A DNA stretch of 64,000 bases from Thalassotalea sp. 1_MG-2023 (GCF_030546745.1 NZ_JAUOPD010000004.1:124001-188000); one strand, 5' to 3'. Counted from the first letter of the stretch, positions 1 through 8,409 are shown. Notes: a model not told the origin generated them from the letters alone. Translations and numbers: made by a program.

Positions 1-1032
1 TCATTAGATGATCTGATCGTATTTTGTCGGCAAATGTATGCGCTAGTTCGTTCAGGCGTGCCCATTTTACGCGCTATTAATGGCATGGCAGATTCTAGTA
101 ATAACAAACAGTTAAAAAAGGCGTTAGTCGAGATAGCGTCACAGCTTGAAGGGGGTTATGCTCTTTCTTCCGCCTTGAACCATCATCCGAGAATTTTTAC
201 ACCACTGTTTATTTCTTTGGTTCATGTGGGTGAGAACACCGGGCAACTTGAACAAGCATTCGCAAAATTAGCCAGCTATTTCGAACGTGAACAAGAAACA
301 AGAAAACGCATTAAAACTGCGCTACGTTACCCGTCATTTGTGATCATCGCGATTGTTATCGCCATTGTTATTTTAAATATTTTTGTTATTCCAACCTTTG
401 CTGATATGTTTTCTAAGTTGGGGGCGGAGTTACCTTGGGCAACCAAAGCATTAATTAATAGCTCGGCTTTTTTCTTAAGCTATTGGCCGCATATGCTCAT
501 TGTGTGTGTGTTTGGCTTTTTTGGCACGCGCAGTTATTTAAAAACCACTGATGGCAAATATCGTTGGGATCGCATAAAAACCCGTTTACCGATTGTTGGT
601 TCAATTATCGAACGCTCGATACTTGCACGTTTTTCACATAGTTTTGCCATTGTACTAAAAGCTGGTGTACCAATGACTACAGGTCTATCGTTAGTGTCAG
701 AAGCTGTTGATAACAGCTATATGGGCAAGAAAATAGTTGCAATGCGTACAGCCATTGAGAGTGGAGAAAGTTTATTACGCTCAGCAATAGCGAGTGAGTT
801 GTTTACTCCGTTAGTGTTGCAGATGGTTGCTGTAGGCGAAGAAACTGGCCGAGTTGATGAATTATTGCAAGAAGTCGCGGAATATTATGAACGTGAAGTG
901 GATTACGAATTAAGTACGTTAACCGCTAAAATCGAGCCTATTTTAATAGCCGTTGTTGCTGCCATGGTACTCATTTTAGCTCTGGGTATATTTACGCCAA
1001 TGTGGGATATGATGTCTGCATTCAAGGGGTAA
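1..1032 (+). CDS. mshG: MSHA biogenesis protein MshG, inner-membrane platform (5'-truncated)
   Basis: The reading frame is open from base 1, so the true start lies left of the window; 343 residues are visible where the GspF/PilC family usually has about 400. Two repeats of the T2SF domain are seen, each with the hallmark of a cytoplasmic helical bundle (near residues 12-135 and 212-335), followed by hydrophobic membrane segments (about 115-135, 155-180 and 310-330). MshG is the polytopic platform that couples the assembly ATPase to pilin insertion for the mannose-sensitive haemagglutinin pilus. The stop is 2 bases before mshF, so they are co-transcribed. The identification rests on family plus MSHA neighbours. 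Confidence 0.93.
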   Translation, partial: SLDDLIVFCRQMYALVRSGVPILRAINGMADSSNNKQLKKALVEIASQLEGGYALSSALNHHPRIFTPLFISLVHVGENTGQLEQAFAKLASYFEREQETRKRIKTALRYPSFVIIAIVIAIVILNIFVIPTFADMFSKLGAELPWATKALINSSAFFLSYWPHMLIVCVFGFFGTRSYLKTTDGKYRWDRIKTRLPIVGSIIERSILARFSHSFAIVLKAGVPMTTGLSLVSEAVDNSYMGKKIVAMRTAIESGESLLRSAIASELFTPLVLQMVAVGEETGRVDELLQEVAEYYEREVDYELSTLTAKIEPILIAVVAAMVLILALGIFTPMWDMMSAFKG

Positions 1033-1034
1033 AC

Positions 1035-1520
1035 ATGACACAGCAAGAGCAGGCAAATAGCCGAGAAAAATCGCTCAGTGAAAATATTATGATTATCACG
1101 CTAGTGGCTTGTTTGATGTCGGTGTTTATTTATTACTTTTTTAAACAGGAACAACGCTTTACTAAAGTTAGTTTTGAAACCGCGGCATCAACGTTTGCTA
1201 CTAGAGTCATGTCAATAAGAGCACAATGGTTTATGGAAAATCAACCAAGTGTTGTTACTATTAAGAAAGAAGGAATTACGATATCTGTAAATGGGAAGGG
1301 CTGGGTTGATTTTCAACAGGTTAACAATAATTGTGGCAAGATTTGGCAAGTGGTCATGCAGTCACAGTTAACTTTCATGAATCAACCAGTTGCTGCTATT
1401 GAACGGTTTAGAGAAAAGCCGACCTTGCAAAGGCGTTGTCGATATCAGCTTGCCAGTGGAGAATACTTTGACTATGCCCTGCAAACAGGTACAGTGAGTC
1501 AGGTAATGGTAATAAAATAA
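1035..1520 (+). CDS. mshF: MSHA biogenesis protein MshF
   Basis: A protein of 161 residues starting at the ATG 2 bases after mshG; an in-frame upstream start inside mshG is less likely. It has one N-terminal membrane helix (about residues 19-36) and a small periplasmic domain with two cysteines (NNCGK and RRCRY) that could form a disulfide. MshF proteins are small bitopic partners in the MSHA machine with no established biochemical activity. The name depends on position between mshG and the mshBA pilin pair, which is the order known in Vibrio and Shewanella; sequence conservation in this family is low. Confidence 0.8.
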   Translation: MTQQEQANSREKSLSENIMIITLVACLMSVFIYYFFKQEQRFTKVSFETAASTFATRVMSIRAQWFMENQPSVVTIKKEGITISVNGKGWVDFQQVNNNCGKIWQVVMQSQLTFMNQPVAAIERFREKPTLQRRCRYQLASGEYFDYALQTGTVSQVMVIK

Positions 1521-1547
1521 GAAGGCGTCAATGTTAATACCTGTTGA

Positions 1548-1561
1548 TTGATATAAATCAG
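1548..1561 (+). promoter_or_regulatory. Possible FNR/CRP-family operator upstream of mshB
   Basis: TTGATATAAATCAG matches the FNR consensus TTGAT-N4-ATCAA in nine of ten defined positions. It lies about 60 bases upstream of mshB, in the 101-base gap after mshF, where a separate pilin promoter would be expected. The region is AT-rich, so a chance match is possible. Confidence 0.3.
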
Positions 1562-1621
1562 TGACTTATTAGCTAAAACGTTGTTAGAATAATTTTAAGA
1601 TCTAAATTGAGGTTGTGTTAT

Positions 1622-2233
1622 ATGAAAAAGCAATCAGGTTTCACGTTAATTGAGCTGGTTATTGTTGTTGTAATATTAGGTTTTCTTGCGGTAACAGCAA
1701 TACCTAAGTTTTTAGATTTAACTGATCGCGCTAAAGAAGCTAATATCGAAGGTATGGCCGGCGGCTTTGCAACGGGTATATCGCTAGCGAGAGCGCAATG
1801 GGAAGCGTTAGGCAGAGAACAGGATACTGGTGGTCGAAATGTCGTCACTTATGACGGAACAGAAGTGCTATTAACAACAGAAGCTGCCGGTATTCGCCCT
1901 GGTTATGTGGTGGGTTCTACGGCCGTGACCAATGATGGTGCTAGCTTAGGTGGTGGTTTTGATGCGGCAAATTGTGCTGATGTATGGGACAGTATATTAC
2001 AGCAACCACCTAAAGTAACCGATACCGTTTCTACCTTAAATAGTAACAGTAGTATGCAATACTATGTAGCAAAAACGGGTACAGGTGCTACAAGTACGTG
2101 TTTTTATTATTTGAAAGAAACTATTGCGAAAGACACTAATGGTGACTACGATGTTACCAACATCAATAGCGTTGCCAATTACTTTAGTTACATGCCAGCA
2201 ACCAGTGAAGTTGCAATAACAATAAATAATTAA
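1622..2233 (+). CDS. mshB: MSHA prepilin MshB (type IV pilin)
   Basis: Class IV prepilin of 203 residues. The start was set at the ATG giving the short leader MKKQSG, because the prepilin peptidase site G^FTLIE must follow a short basic leader; the longer in-frame start would add five odd residues. The hydrophobic N-terminal helix (about residues 7-30) inserts in the inner membrane and packs the fibre core. Two cysteines (NCAD near 118, TCFY near 165) probably form the C-terminal disulfide loop. MshB is taken as the minor or accessory MSHA pilin, because it directly precedes the shorter MshA. The assignment of B versus A is by gene order only. Confidence 0.82.
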   Translation: MKKQSGFTLIELVIVVVILGFLAVTAIPKFLDLTDRAKEANIEGMAGGFATGISLARAQWEALGREQDTGGRNVVTYDGTEVLLTTEAAGIRPGYVVGSTAVTNDGASLGGGFDAANCADVWDSILQQPPKVTDTVSTLNSNSSMQYYVAKTGTGATSTCFYYLKETIAKDTNGDYDVTNINSVANYFSYMPATSEVAITINN

Positions 2234-2253
2234 TAATCGTTCGAGGAAATATT

Positions 2254-2694
2254 ATGAATAAATTATCAAGTGCTAAAGGTTTTACCTTAATCGAACTTGT
2301 TGTGGTGATTGTCATTTTAGGTATTTTAGCGGCAACAGCTGCGCCTAAGTTTATTGACTTAACCGGTGATGCAAAAGCGTCAGTGATGCAAGGTGTACAA
2401 GGTTCGATTAACTCTGCAGCAGATTTAGCACATGCAAAGGCGTTAGTTGAAGGTGAAACCTCAAGTAGTGCAGCAATTTCTATGGCGGGTGTAACAGTAA
2501 ACCTTGCATTTGGTTGGCCAACGAATGCATCAATTATCAACTTAATTGATATTGATGAATCAGTAAGCTTTTCGGCTGGTGCGTTTTTTCATTTAGAGTC
2601 AAATGATCAAGCAAATTGTCGTATTACTTATACACAGCCTACTATTGCTAATACGCGCCCTGAGATTACCGCTGTTGATTTAGATGCATGTTAA
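2254..2694 (+). CDS. mshA: Major MSHA pilin MshA
   Basis: Prepilin of 146 residues with leader MNKLSSAKG and cleavage before FTLIELVVVIVILG, then a typical hydrophobic helix. Two cysteines near the C-terminus (NCRI and the final residue DAC) bound a disulfide loop, as in MshA pilins. A clear Shine-Dalgarno (GAGGAA) sits six bases ahead of the ATG. A strong terminator follows 20 bases after the stop, so mshA closes the first transcription unit. Expected role: the main structural subunit of the MSHA fibre, used for attachment to surfaces, chitin or host glycans. The small serine- and alanine-rich head leaves possible O-glycosylation sites. Confidence 0.85.
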   Translation: MNKLSSAKGFTLIELVVVIVILGILAATAAPKFIDLTGDAKASVMQGVQGSINSAADLAHAKALVEGETSSSAAISMAGVTVNLAFGWPTNASIINLIDIDESVSFSAGAFFHLESNDQANCRITYTQPTIANTRPEITAVDLDAC

Positions 2695-2713
2695 TCAGTA
2701 AGTGCTTGCTATC

Positions 2714-2740
2714 AAACCGAGCTTAAAGCTCGGTTTTTTT
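2714..2740 (+). terminator. Rho-independent terminator after mshA
   Basis: Perfect 10-bp stem AAACCGAGCT / AGCTCGGTTT with a TAA loop, followed by a run of T. It separates mshG-F-B-A from the genes that follow and is also close to the 3' end of the opposing oligosaccharyltransferase gene. Confidence 0.9.
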
Positions 2741-2762
2741 ATCTCAAAAATCAAATCAATGT

Positions 2763-4496
2763 TTACTTTTTACCGTAATTTTTTGATGTAATAGACCAGT
2801 GGTTAACTAATGGATAAGTTGCTTTTGCTTCTTGTAGTACTCGTTGATAGTTTTCTTCATTTCCTAATAGCTGATAACACAACAAAAGTTGCTCATATAA
2901 TGCTTTTCTCGGCTTGCGTTTTAGTCTTTGCTCAGCCCAAGTAGCGTAGCTTTTTACCTTTTCAATATTTTTATTTTTAACACCTGAATACAACATATTA
3001 TGATGAACAAGTGCTTCAATTTTGCTTCGCCATGGAAGTGGGTTAATAACCTTTGTTAGTTTATCTAAAGTTTGTACCGAAGACTTCTCATACTGTGTGA
3101 CAATATAATTGGTATGTAAGGTGGTTAATAAAAACGAGCTCGAAACAAGCACAATGATGCTAGCCGTTAATGTTGCGCTGCTGTGCCAGTTTACTGAATA
3201 GTTTTTGTAACCGTTGAGTTTAAGCAAACGTTGAGGGTAACTTTCGCTAGCATGTACTATGTTCTCTGTTAGTAGCTGTTTAGCAATATAGACAATTAAC
3301 ATTGCAAACACTAATAAGTGGGGAGTAGAGCTATAAAAGGGCATTTCAGTTTGCGTATGAAAGGCAATAGGTATTAACAGGCCAAAACACGCCAATGCTT
3401 GATATTTGTTTTTACTGATCATCATTAATCGAGCAAATAAACATAGCAAAATCAAAAAACCTAATAATGGCATAACACCACCTTCAATAATCCATAGAAG
3501 GGGTTCATTATGCGGGTGACTTAAATTAATTAATGGTTCAGCTAGAGTAGGCTGTTTAACTTTTAATTGGTTGTGAAAGTCGAGATATTCGCGTTCAAAA
3601 TGACCATAGCCAACGCCAGTTATTGGCGAGGTGAGCCAAAGTTTTGTGCTAACGCTGTAAATTGTTTTTCTGACATTAACACTACGTTGTTCATTTTTGA
3701 TATAGCTTGGCTGTTCATTTTGTTGGTTTACATAAAGTGTTGTAAATACAGCAACAATGATCACAACATAGCAAATCAAGCTACGCTTGATGGAACATTT
3801 GATTAACAACGGCGTAATAAAAATAAGCGCAGCAATAGCGCCATACCTGCCTGTTAATGATAATAAATCGGTCAGTAAAACAGTAAACGCAGCGAGCAAT
3901 AGTAGCAATAATGATAGCCATTTCTTTGCTAATTGTTGCTTTATTGCTAAGAGATAACAACAAATCGCTAACCCTGTGGCGATAAAACTTGCCATCACAT
4001 TTGGCTGGAAAAAAAGCCCGTAAGCTCGGTTTAGTAATGGATCAAAATGAAGCGGTGTAAAGTATTCAGTCAGGCTCATTTGAAATATCCCAACAGCGGC
4101 TTGAATGCTAACGGCTACTAAAATTAATACTAATAATAACGGGCTTTTTTTTTGCCAAACATCAAATTGGTGCAGCGCAATAATGAACGCGACTGTCACA
4201 ACAGCGCCGATAAACCGAGGAATAGCAAAATCACTGTATTCTGCGCTATAAAAGAAAGGTACTAATAAACACAATAATACCGCTAATAAACCATATTCAA
4301 ACCATGATATTACCCAGGTTTTTTCAGCCGATATTTTGTATAACGCTAAAGCAATGGTTAACGACATACAAAGCCATGCCAAGACATTGAATGAATACGC
4401 TAAACCACTACCACCTGATGATTCCATAACAAATGGCATGCCAATAACAAAATAACTGAATAATAGAAAAAATGAGACTTTGCTAAAGCGAGACAT
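2763..4496 (-). CDS. PglL/Wzy-family O-oligosaccharyltransferase or O-antigen ligase
   Basis: Polytopic membrane protein of 577 residues. About eleven to twelve hydrophobic helices occupy residues 5-430, then a soluble tail of about 140 residues rich in TPR-like helices. The signature LSHPHNEPLLWIIEGG near residues 323-338 matches the Wzy_C/PglL motif, whose His-Asn-Glu region is found in O-linked oligosaccharyltransferases and WaaL ligases. These enzymes move a lipid-linked glycan in the periplasm onto a pilin or onto lipid A core. The gene is antisense inside the msh locus, between the mshA terminator and a separate prepilin operon, so pilin is the obvious suspected substrate. The PglL versus ligase choice cannot be settled from sequence alone. 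Confidence 0.82.
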   Translation of the reverse strand: MSRFSKVSFFLLFSYFVIGMPFVMESSGGSGLAYSFNVLAWLCMSLTIALALYKISAEKTWVISWFEYGLLAVLLCLLVPFFYSAEYSDFAIPRFIGAVVTVAFIIALHQFDVWQKKSPLLLVLILVAVSIQAAVGIFQMSLTEYFTPLHFDPLLNRAYGLFFQPNVMASFIATGLAICCYLLAIKQQLAKKWLSLLLLLLAAFTVLLTDLLSLTGRYGAIAALIFITPLLIKCSIKRSLICYVVIIVAVFTTLYVNQQNEQPSYIKNEQRSVNVRKTIYSVSTKLWLTSPITGVGYGHFEREYLDFHNQLKVKQPTLAEPLINLSHPHNEPLLWIIEGGVMPLLGFLILLCLFARLMMISKNKYQALACFGLLIPIAFHTQTEMPFYSSTPHLLVFAMLIVYIAKQLLTENIVHASESYPQRLLKLNGYKNYSVNWHSSATLTASIIVLVSSSFLLTTLHTNYIVTQYEKSSVQTLDKLTKVINPLPWRSKIEALVHHNMLYSGVKNKNIEKVKSYATWAEQRLKRKPRKALYEQLLLCYQLLGNEENYQRVLQEAKATYPLVNHWSITSKNYGKK

Positions 4497-4579
4497 AAAG
4501 TGAAGAGTTGAGTTGCGATAAATGCAGATTAAGGAGAAAGTGATTTTATTTCAACTTTTTAACGATTTTTGCCTCATAG

Positions 4580-4609
4580 TTGTATTTATTGAAAAATATT
4601 CATTATGAT
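4580..4609 (+). promoter_or_regulatory. Probable sigma-70 promoter of the second msh operon
   Basis: TTGTAT, an 18-base spacer and TATGAT lie about 50 bases ahead of the extra prepilin gene. This fits a separate operon start after the mshA terminator and the antisense gene. Confidence 0.45.
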
Positions 4610-4661
4610 TGAGGTGTTAAAGAGAGAAAGTTGAACGCAACCTATTTGGAATGACTCACTC

Positions 4662-5162
4662 ATGCGCAAAAACGGCTTTACCCTAATAGAATTGATTGTG
4701 GTGATTATCGTGGTTGGTATTTTAGCGTCAATTGCTGTACCAAAATACATTGATTTTAGTGGCAATGCTAAAACCACAACCCTTGAAGCGATAAAAGGCT
4801 CTATCGACGGAGGTATGGCTCGGGTATATGGAAAATCAGTGGTTGCTGGTAATCATCAACTACCTTTTGCGCCTAATGCAAATACAGCATTAGCTTTTCC
4901 TCGCATAACCCTTGATGGTCAAACTGTTGCCGTGAACTACGGTTACCCGCTTGGTTCTAATAGTGAATGGCAAAAAATCATTACTTTTGATCGCGATGTG
5001 TTTACGTATACTGCTAGCACTGATAGTAGTCGTCTTATCATTTACCCTAAAGATCAAGCAGTGCCGAGTAATATCAATGAAGACTGTATCGTTTATTATT
5101 TAGCGGCGACAGGCACAACTAAATCAACATCAGCCAAAGTGGGCATGAACCCTTGTTTATGA
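4662..5162 (+). CDS. Additional MshA/MshB-like type IV prepilin
   Basis: A 166-residue prepilin with the very short leader MRKNG and cleavage before FTLIELIVVIIVVG. The region after the helix (VPKYIDFSGNAK) closely parallels the same stretch of MshA and MshB in this locus. Two cysteines near the C-terminus (EDCIVYY and NPCL) give the usual disulfide loop. It starts a separate run ending with mshP, and its TGA overlaps the ATG of mshC, so translation is coupled. The standard msh order has no third pilin of this class between mshA and mshC. It may be a duplicated MshA or an extra minor or tip pilin. Confidence 0.85.
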   Translation: MRKNGFTLIELIVVIIVVGILASIAVPKYIDFSGNAKTTTLEAIKGSIDGGMARVYGKSVVAGNHQLPFAPNANTALAFPRITLDGQTVAVNYGYPLGSNSEWQKIITFDRDVFTYTASTDSSRLIIYPKDQAVPSNINEDCIVYYLAATGTTKSTSAKVGMNPCL

Positions 5163-5668
5163 TAACGAGTTCACAACGCCCGCTTAAAGGTTTTACCACT
5201 ATTGAAATGGTGGTTACCATTATTATTTTAGCGATTGTTGCGGTAACTATCGTACCAAAATGGTTTACCAGTAGCGGCTATGAAGAAATGACCTATCAAG
5301 ATGAAATCATTACAACATTACGTGCGGTGCAAATGCGTGCAATGCAACAGTCAGTCGATGAACACTGCCATTTGGTTAAAGTGCAAGCAAAAATCATTGG
5401 CTTATTGGCAACGGATTTAAGCACTATTAATAAATGTCATACCAGTAATTGGCAAGATGATGCACGATACGATTTAACCAAAGAAGATGGCCCTACAAGT
5501 GTACAAATAGAGGCAAACCATGATGTGGCTTTTAGCGGCTCAGATATTCAATTTGATAAAATGGGTCGACCACAAGGTTGTATTGCACCTTGTGAAATAT
5601 TGATACAAGGCAGTGAAAAAACCGTAAAAGTGCTGGTCAATAAAGAAGGTTTTATCTATGAAGGGTAA
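5159..5668 (+). CDS. mshC: MSHA minor prepilin MshC
   Basis: A prepilin-like protein of 169 residues. The ATG chosen overlaps the previous stop codon (ATGA); a TTG two codons earlier is the alternative. The leader is basic (QRPLKG) and the site is G^FTTIEMVVTIIILA, a small deviation from FTLIE but keeping the glycine at -1 and glutamate at +5. Four cysteines are present in the head (EHCHL, NKCHT, and GCIAPCE). Minor pilins of this kind prime assembly and modify the tip. The gene overlaps mshD by 11 bases. The name comes from position and domain class. Confidence 0.8.
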   Translation: MITSSQRPLKGFTTIEMVVTIIILAIVAVTIVPKWFTSSGYEEMTYQDEIITTLRAVQMRAMQQSVDEHCHLVKVQAKIIGLLATDLSTINKCHTSNWQDDARYDLTKEDGPTSVQIEANHDVAFSGSDIQFDKMGRPQGCIAPCEILIQGSEKTVKVLVNKEGFIYEG

Positions 5669-6203
5669 GTGTTCAGGTTTTACTTTAATAGAAACTATTG
5701 TTGGCATGGTGGTGCTTTCTATTTCGTTTGCCGTATTAACCAGTTTGTTATACCCCGCTACAGAACAAAGTGCTAGTGTGTTGCATCAAATACGGGGGTC
5801 AGAATTAGCACAATCAATGCTTAATGAAATTCAACAAAAAGCTTTCGATGAAAATAGTGATAAATCTGGCGGACGATTACGCTGTGGTGAAACGGGTATT
5901 ACAGGGTGTAGTACGAGTATGGGTAACGAAGAAGGGGATGAGCGTAAACAGTTTGACGATGTTGATGATTACCATGGCTTAATTTATAACGTCGGTGAAA
6001 TTGAAGATTCTCAAGAGAATGCTCTCGATTATTTAGGCTATACCTTATCGGTAAAAGTAGGCAATGACAGTGACTATAATGGCGTTACTTATGAAGAAGG
6101 CGATACTGATGATAATCGCAATACAGCAAAACTTATCACGGTGACCGTAACAACGCCAACAGGTTACGAACTTACTTTTTCAACCTACCGGACAAACCAC
6201 TGA
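5658..6203 (+). CDS. mshD: MSHA minor prepilin MshD
   Basis: Protein of 181 residues with leader MKGKCSG and cleavage before FTLIETIVGMVVLS, then one hydrophobic helix. The head is strongly acidic (many Asp/Glu near residues 85-150) with a cysteine pair around 75-82. It is a GspI/PilV-class minor pilin and belongs to the tip-priming set with MshC, MshO and MshP. Its TGA shares a base with the mshO start (TGATG), showing tight translational coupling. Confidence 0.8.
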   Translation: MKGKCSGFTLIETIVGMVVLSISFAVLTSLLYPATEQSASVLHQIRGSELAQSMLNEIQQKAFDENSDKSGGRLRCGETGITGCSTSMGNEEGDERKQFDDVDDYHGLIYNVGEIEDSQENALDYLGYTLSVKVGNDSDYNGVTYEEGDTDDNRNTAKLITVTVTTPTGYELTFSTYRTNH

Positions 6204-6952
6204 TGTTCTCTCAAAGCTCTAAACGTCAAGCGCGTGGCTTTACCTTGATTGAGTTAATCACGGTGATTGTTATTTTGGGGATATTAGCAGTAGGTGTTAG
6301 TAACTTTTTGCAATTTGGCAGTAATATTTACGCCGAATCTACTGCCCGAGATAAGCTGGTTAGCGGTGCGAGATTTGCGATTGAGCGACTTAACAGAGAA
6401 GTGCGACAAGCGCTGCCAAACTCTTTACGTGTGTCAAATGTTGGTAGTTCAACGTGCTTAACATTTATGCCAATATGGGGCGTAACGACTTATATTGATA
6501 TTCCAGTATCGCCAGAATCACCAAAAAACGCTATTGAAGTTGTGCCGTTTGAGGTAAGTGACATAGCAAATGCAGACAAAGTAATTGTATATCCTACGCA
6601 TCAATCAGATACCCAAGCAGCTTCGGGTAAAGTACATAGTTTCAACAGTATTGATGACTCAGTGACACCCTGGCAGGTAAATCTGGCTAGTAATGTGATC
6701 TTTGATACCGACTCACCAACAAAGCGTATTTACTTTATTGGTAATGACACTCAAATTTGTTTATCAAACACCGGTACATTGTTACGTAATAATGTCACTA
6801 TTGCTGAAGGTATAGACACAGCATCGTCAATTATTGAAGTGATACCAGCAAGTTTACAACGAAACGCGTTAGTGCGCATTTCGCTGTTATTTAAAGAAAA
6901 TGATGAACAAGCATTGTTTAGTAATGAGATACAGGTGCCAAATGTTCCATAG
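6203..6952 (+). CDS. mshO: MSHA minor prepilin MshO
   Basis: A 249-residue prepilin, the longest of the minor set, with leader SSKRQARG and cleavage before FTLIELITVIVILG. This is the GspJ/PilW-like component. The head carries two cysteines (STCLT and QICLS). It overlaps mshD by one base and mshP by 11 bases, so it is part of the same transcript. Role inferred from family: structural minor pilin needed to start or stabilise the MSHA fibre. Confidence 0.8.
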   Translation: MFSQSSKRQARGFTLIELITVIVILGILAVGVSNFLQFGSNIYAESTARDKLVSGARFAIERLNREVRQALPNSLRVSNVGSSTCLTFMPIWGVTTYIDIPVSPESPKNAIEVVPFEVSDIANADKVIVYPTHQSDTQAASGKVHSFNSIDDSVTPWQVNLASNVIFDTDSPTKRIYFIGNDTQICLSNTGTLLRNNVTIAEGIDTASSIIEVIPASLQRNALVRISLLFKENDEQALFSNEIQVPNVP

Positions 6953-7379
6953 CGTATCAGTAAAAAAAATAGCCAATAGAAAGCAACTACGAGGCAGTGC
7001 TCTTGTGATCGCTATTTTCGTTATTGTTGTTATGAGTTTACTTGGCGTAGCACTTGTTAAAATGCTGCGTACAAGTAGCAATACAGTGGTTTATGAAGTG
7101 CTTGGTACTCGTGCATTTCATGCCGCTCAAACAGGTATGCAATGGCAATTACAAAAACTATTCCCGTTAAATAACCCCGCACAACGGTGCACATCTTTTG
7201 GACCTGCACCAGCGATTGATACTGTTGATGGTTTTCAAAGCTGCCAAGTGAGCACCTCTTGCGAAGATAATATTGAAGTTTCAGGTGTTCGTTATTATCG
7301 GCTAACTAGTACGGGGAGTTGTGCTGTTGACGATGTTGTAACATCTCGAACGATTGAAGTACAAGCACGTAGTTTATAA
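6942..7379 (+). CDS. mshP: MSHA biogenesis protein MshP
   Basis: Protein of 145 residues starting at the ATG inside the end of mshO; earlier in-frame starts would add only out-of-frame mshO sequence. It has a basic leader (NRKQLRG), then a hydrophobic helix SALVIAIFVIVVMSLLGVAL, like PilX/GspK-type proteins that lack the strict FTLIE site. Four cysteines follow (QRCTS, QSCQV, TSCED, GSCAV). It ends the compact run of prepilin genes. The 172 bases after it hold no gene before the PEP-CTERM gene. Confidence 0.78.
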   Translation: MFHSVSVKKIANRKQLRGSALVIAIFVIVVMSLLGVALVKMLRTSSNTVVYEVLGTRAFHAAQTGMQWQLQKLFPLNNPAQRCTSFGPAPAIDTVDGFQSCQVSTSCEDNIEVSGVRYYRLTSTGSCAVDDVVTSRTIEVQARSL

Positions 7380-7551
7380 CACTCCGATAACATAATATTG
7401 TAAGATTTCTTTACAGTGCCATCACTATTATTTATTATTTTTTCATCAATAGACTGAAAATAAAGAAGAATATATTATTGGCATGTAACTTGATTATAAA
7501 TACTCAAGATTACACGTTTTGTGGGTCTTCTCATTAAATAAGGTGGTATTA

Positions 7552-8181
7552 ATGAAAACTTTTTTTAGCCTAATATTATTATCGATATGTTTATCTAGTC
7601 CTTCACAAGCGACGCTGATCACTAATTTAACGCAGTCTGAACTTGATAGTTTTGACTATACTAACGCGGTCGATCAATTATCACCAACCTCTGAAAATAT
7701 TCACTATGTTTCTGCAAATGGGTGGGATTATGCTTGGGTTTCACCGGTAAATGCAGAAGCTTGGGGAACAAATACATTATATGCGCCTGAAGTTCAACAA
7801 AACTGGACTTATGCAACGTTTGAACAGCTCGTGTTTATTCATCAAGTATTAACCTTAGATGCCTTTACTATTAAAGATGAACAAGGAAATACGACAGGCT
7901 ATATTCACGCTGTAGAGTATTTTAATTCCGTTTTTACTGGTTTGAATCAGAATATTTTAGATCAAGACGTTGTCACTACAAGTGACTTCCTAGTTGGTAT
8001 AATTGCCAGTGAACGAAACGAAGCAGGGTTAATTCCTTTTTATCTTGATTTTGCCGACACCTTTTATGTTAGAGAATCGTTAGTTGACATCCCGTCAGTT
8101 GATGTACCTGAACCAGCGTCATTACTTTTAATGGCATTAGGCTTTGTTTTTATAATGTCTCGTAAGTTCGTCCGTTACTAA
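7552..8181 (+). CDS. PEP-CTERM sorting-domain protein
   Basis: Secreted protein of 209 residues. The start was set at the ATG following AGGTGG, giving a clean signal peptide (MKTFFSLILLSICLSSPSQA); the longer open frame adds a poor extension. The C-terminus carries VPEPASLLLMALGF, a hydrophobic stretch and a basic end (SRKFVRY), which is the PEP-CTERM signal cut by exosortase. The middle is acidic and aromatic and I recognise no other domain. Such proteins are usually exported to the surface or matrix with exopolysaccharide. It has its own gap and terminator, yet lies between mshP and mshQ, which is not a standard place. No exosortase is in the window. Confidence 0.82.
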   Translation: MKTFFSLILLSICLSSPSQATLITNLTQSELDSFDYTNAVDQLSPTSENIHYVSANGWDYAWVSPVNAEAWGTNTLYAPEVQQNWTYATFEQLVFIHQVLTLDAFTIKDEQGNTTGYIHAVEYFNSVFTGLNQNILDQDVVTTSDFLVGIIASERNEAGLIPFYLDFADTFYVRESLVDIPSVDVPEPASLLLMALGFVFIMSRKFVRY

Positions 8182-8264
8182 GTTGATCACCGATTTTGCG
8201 CATAATGACACTGTTTATAGTGACTAACCTTGTTATGCGTACCCCTTTGTTTCATGAAAATCTT

Positions 8265-8286
8265 CCCCGCACTTGCGGGGTTTTTT
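8265..8286 (+). terminator. Terminator after the PEP-CTERM gene
   Basis: Stem CCCCGC / GCGGGG with loop ACTT, followed by TTTTTT. It makes the PEP-CTERM gene a separate unit from mshQ. Confidence 0.88.
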
Positions 8287-8409
8287 CTTTTAGTGTTATT
8301 GTCCCCATTCTATTCACTATTATTTTTATAAATACAAGCTGTTACTTGTCAATTCGTTAACATCAGAGTACCTTTTAACTAATCATTTGCGAAACTGTGT
8401 CAGGAACAT

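Noticed and set aside
1618-1848. Minus-strand open frames opposite the pilin genes (also at 2184-2540 and 4586-4777)
   Set aside because: They are shadows of the conserved prepilin helix codons, with no ribosome site and no protein-like composition.
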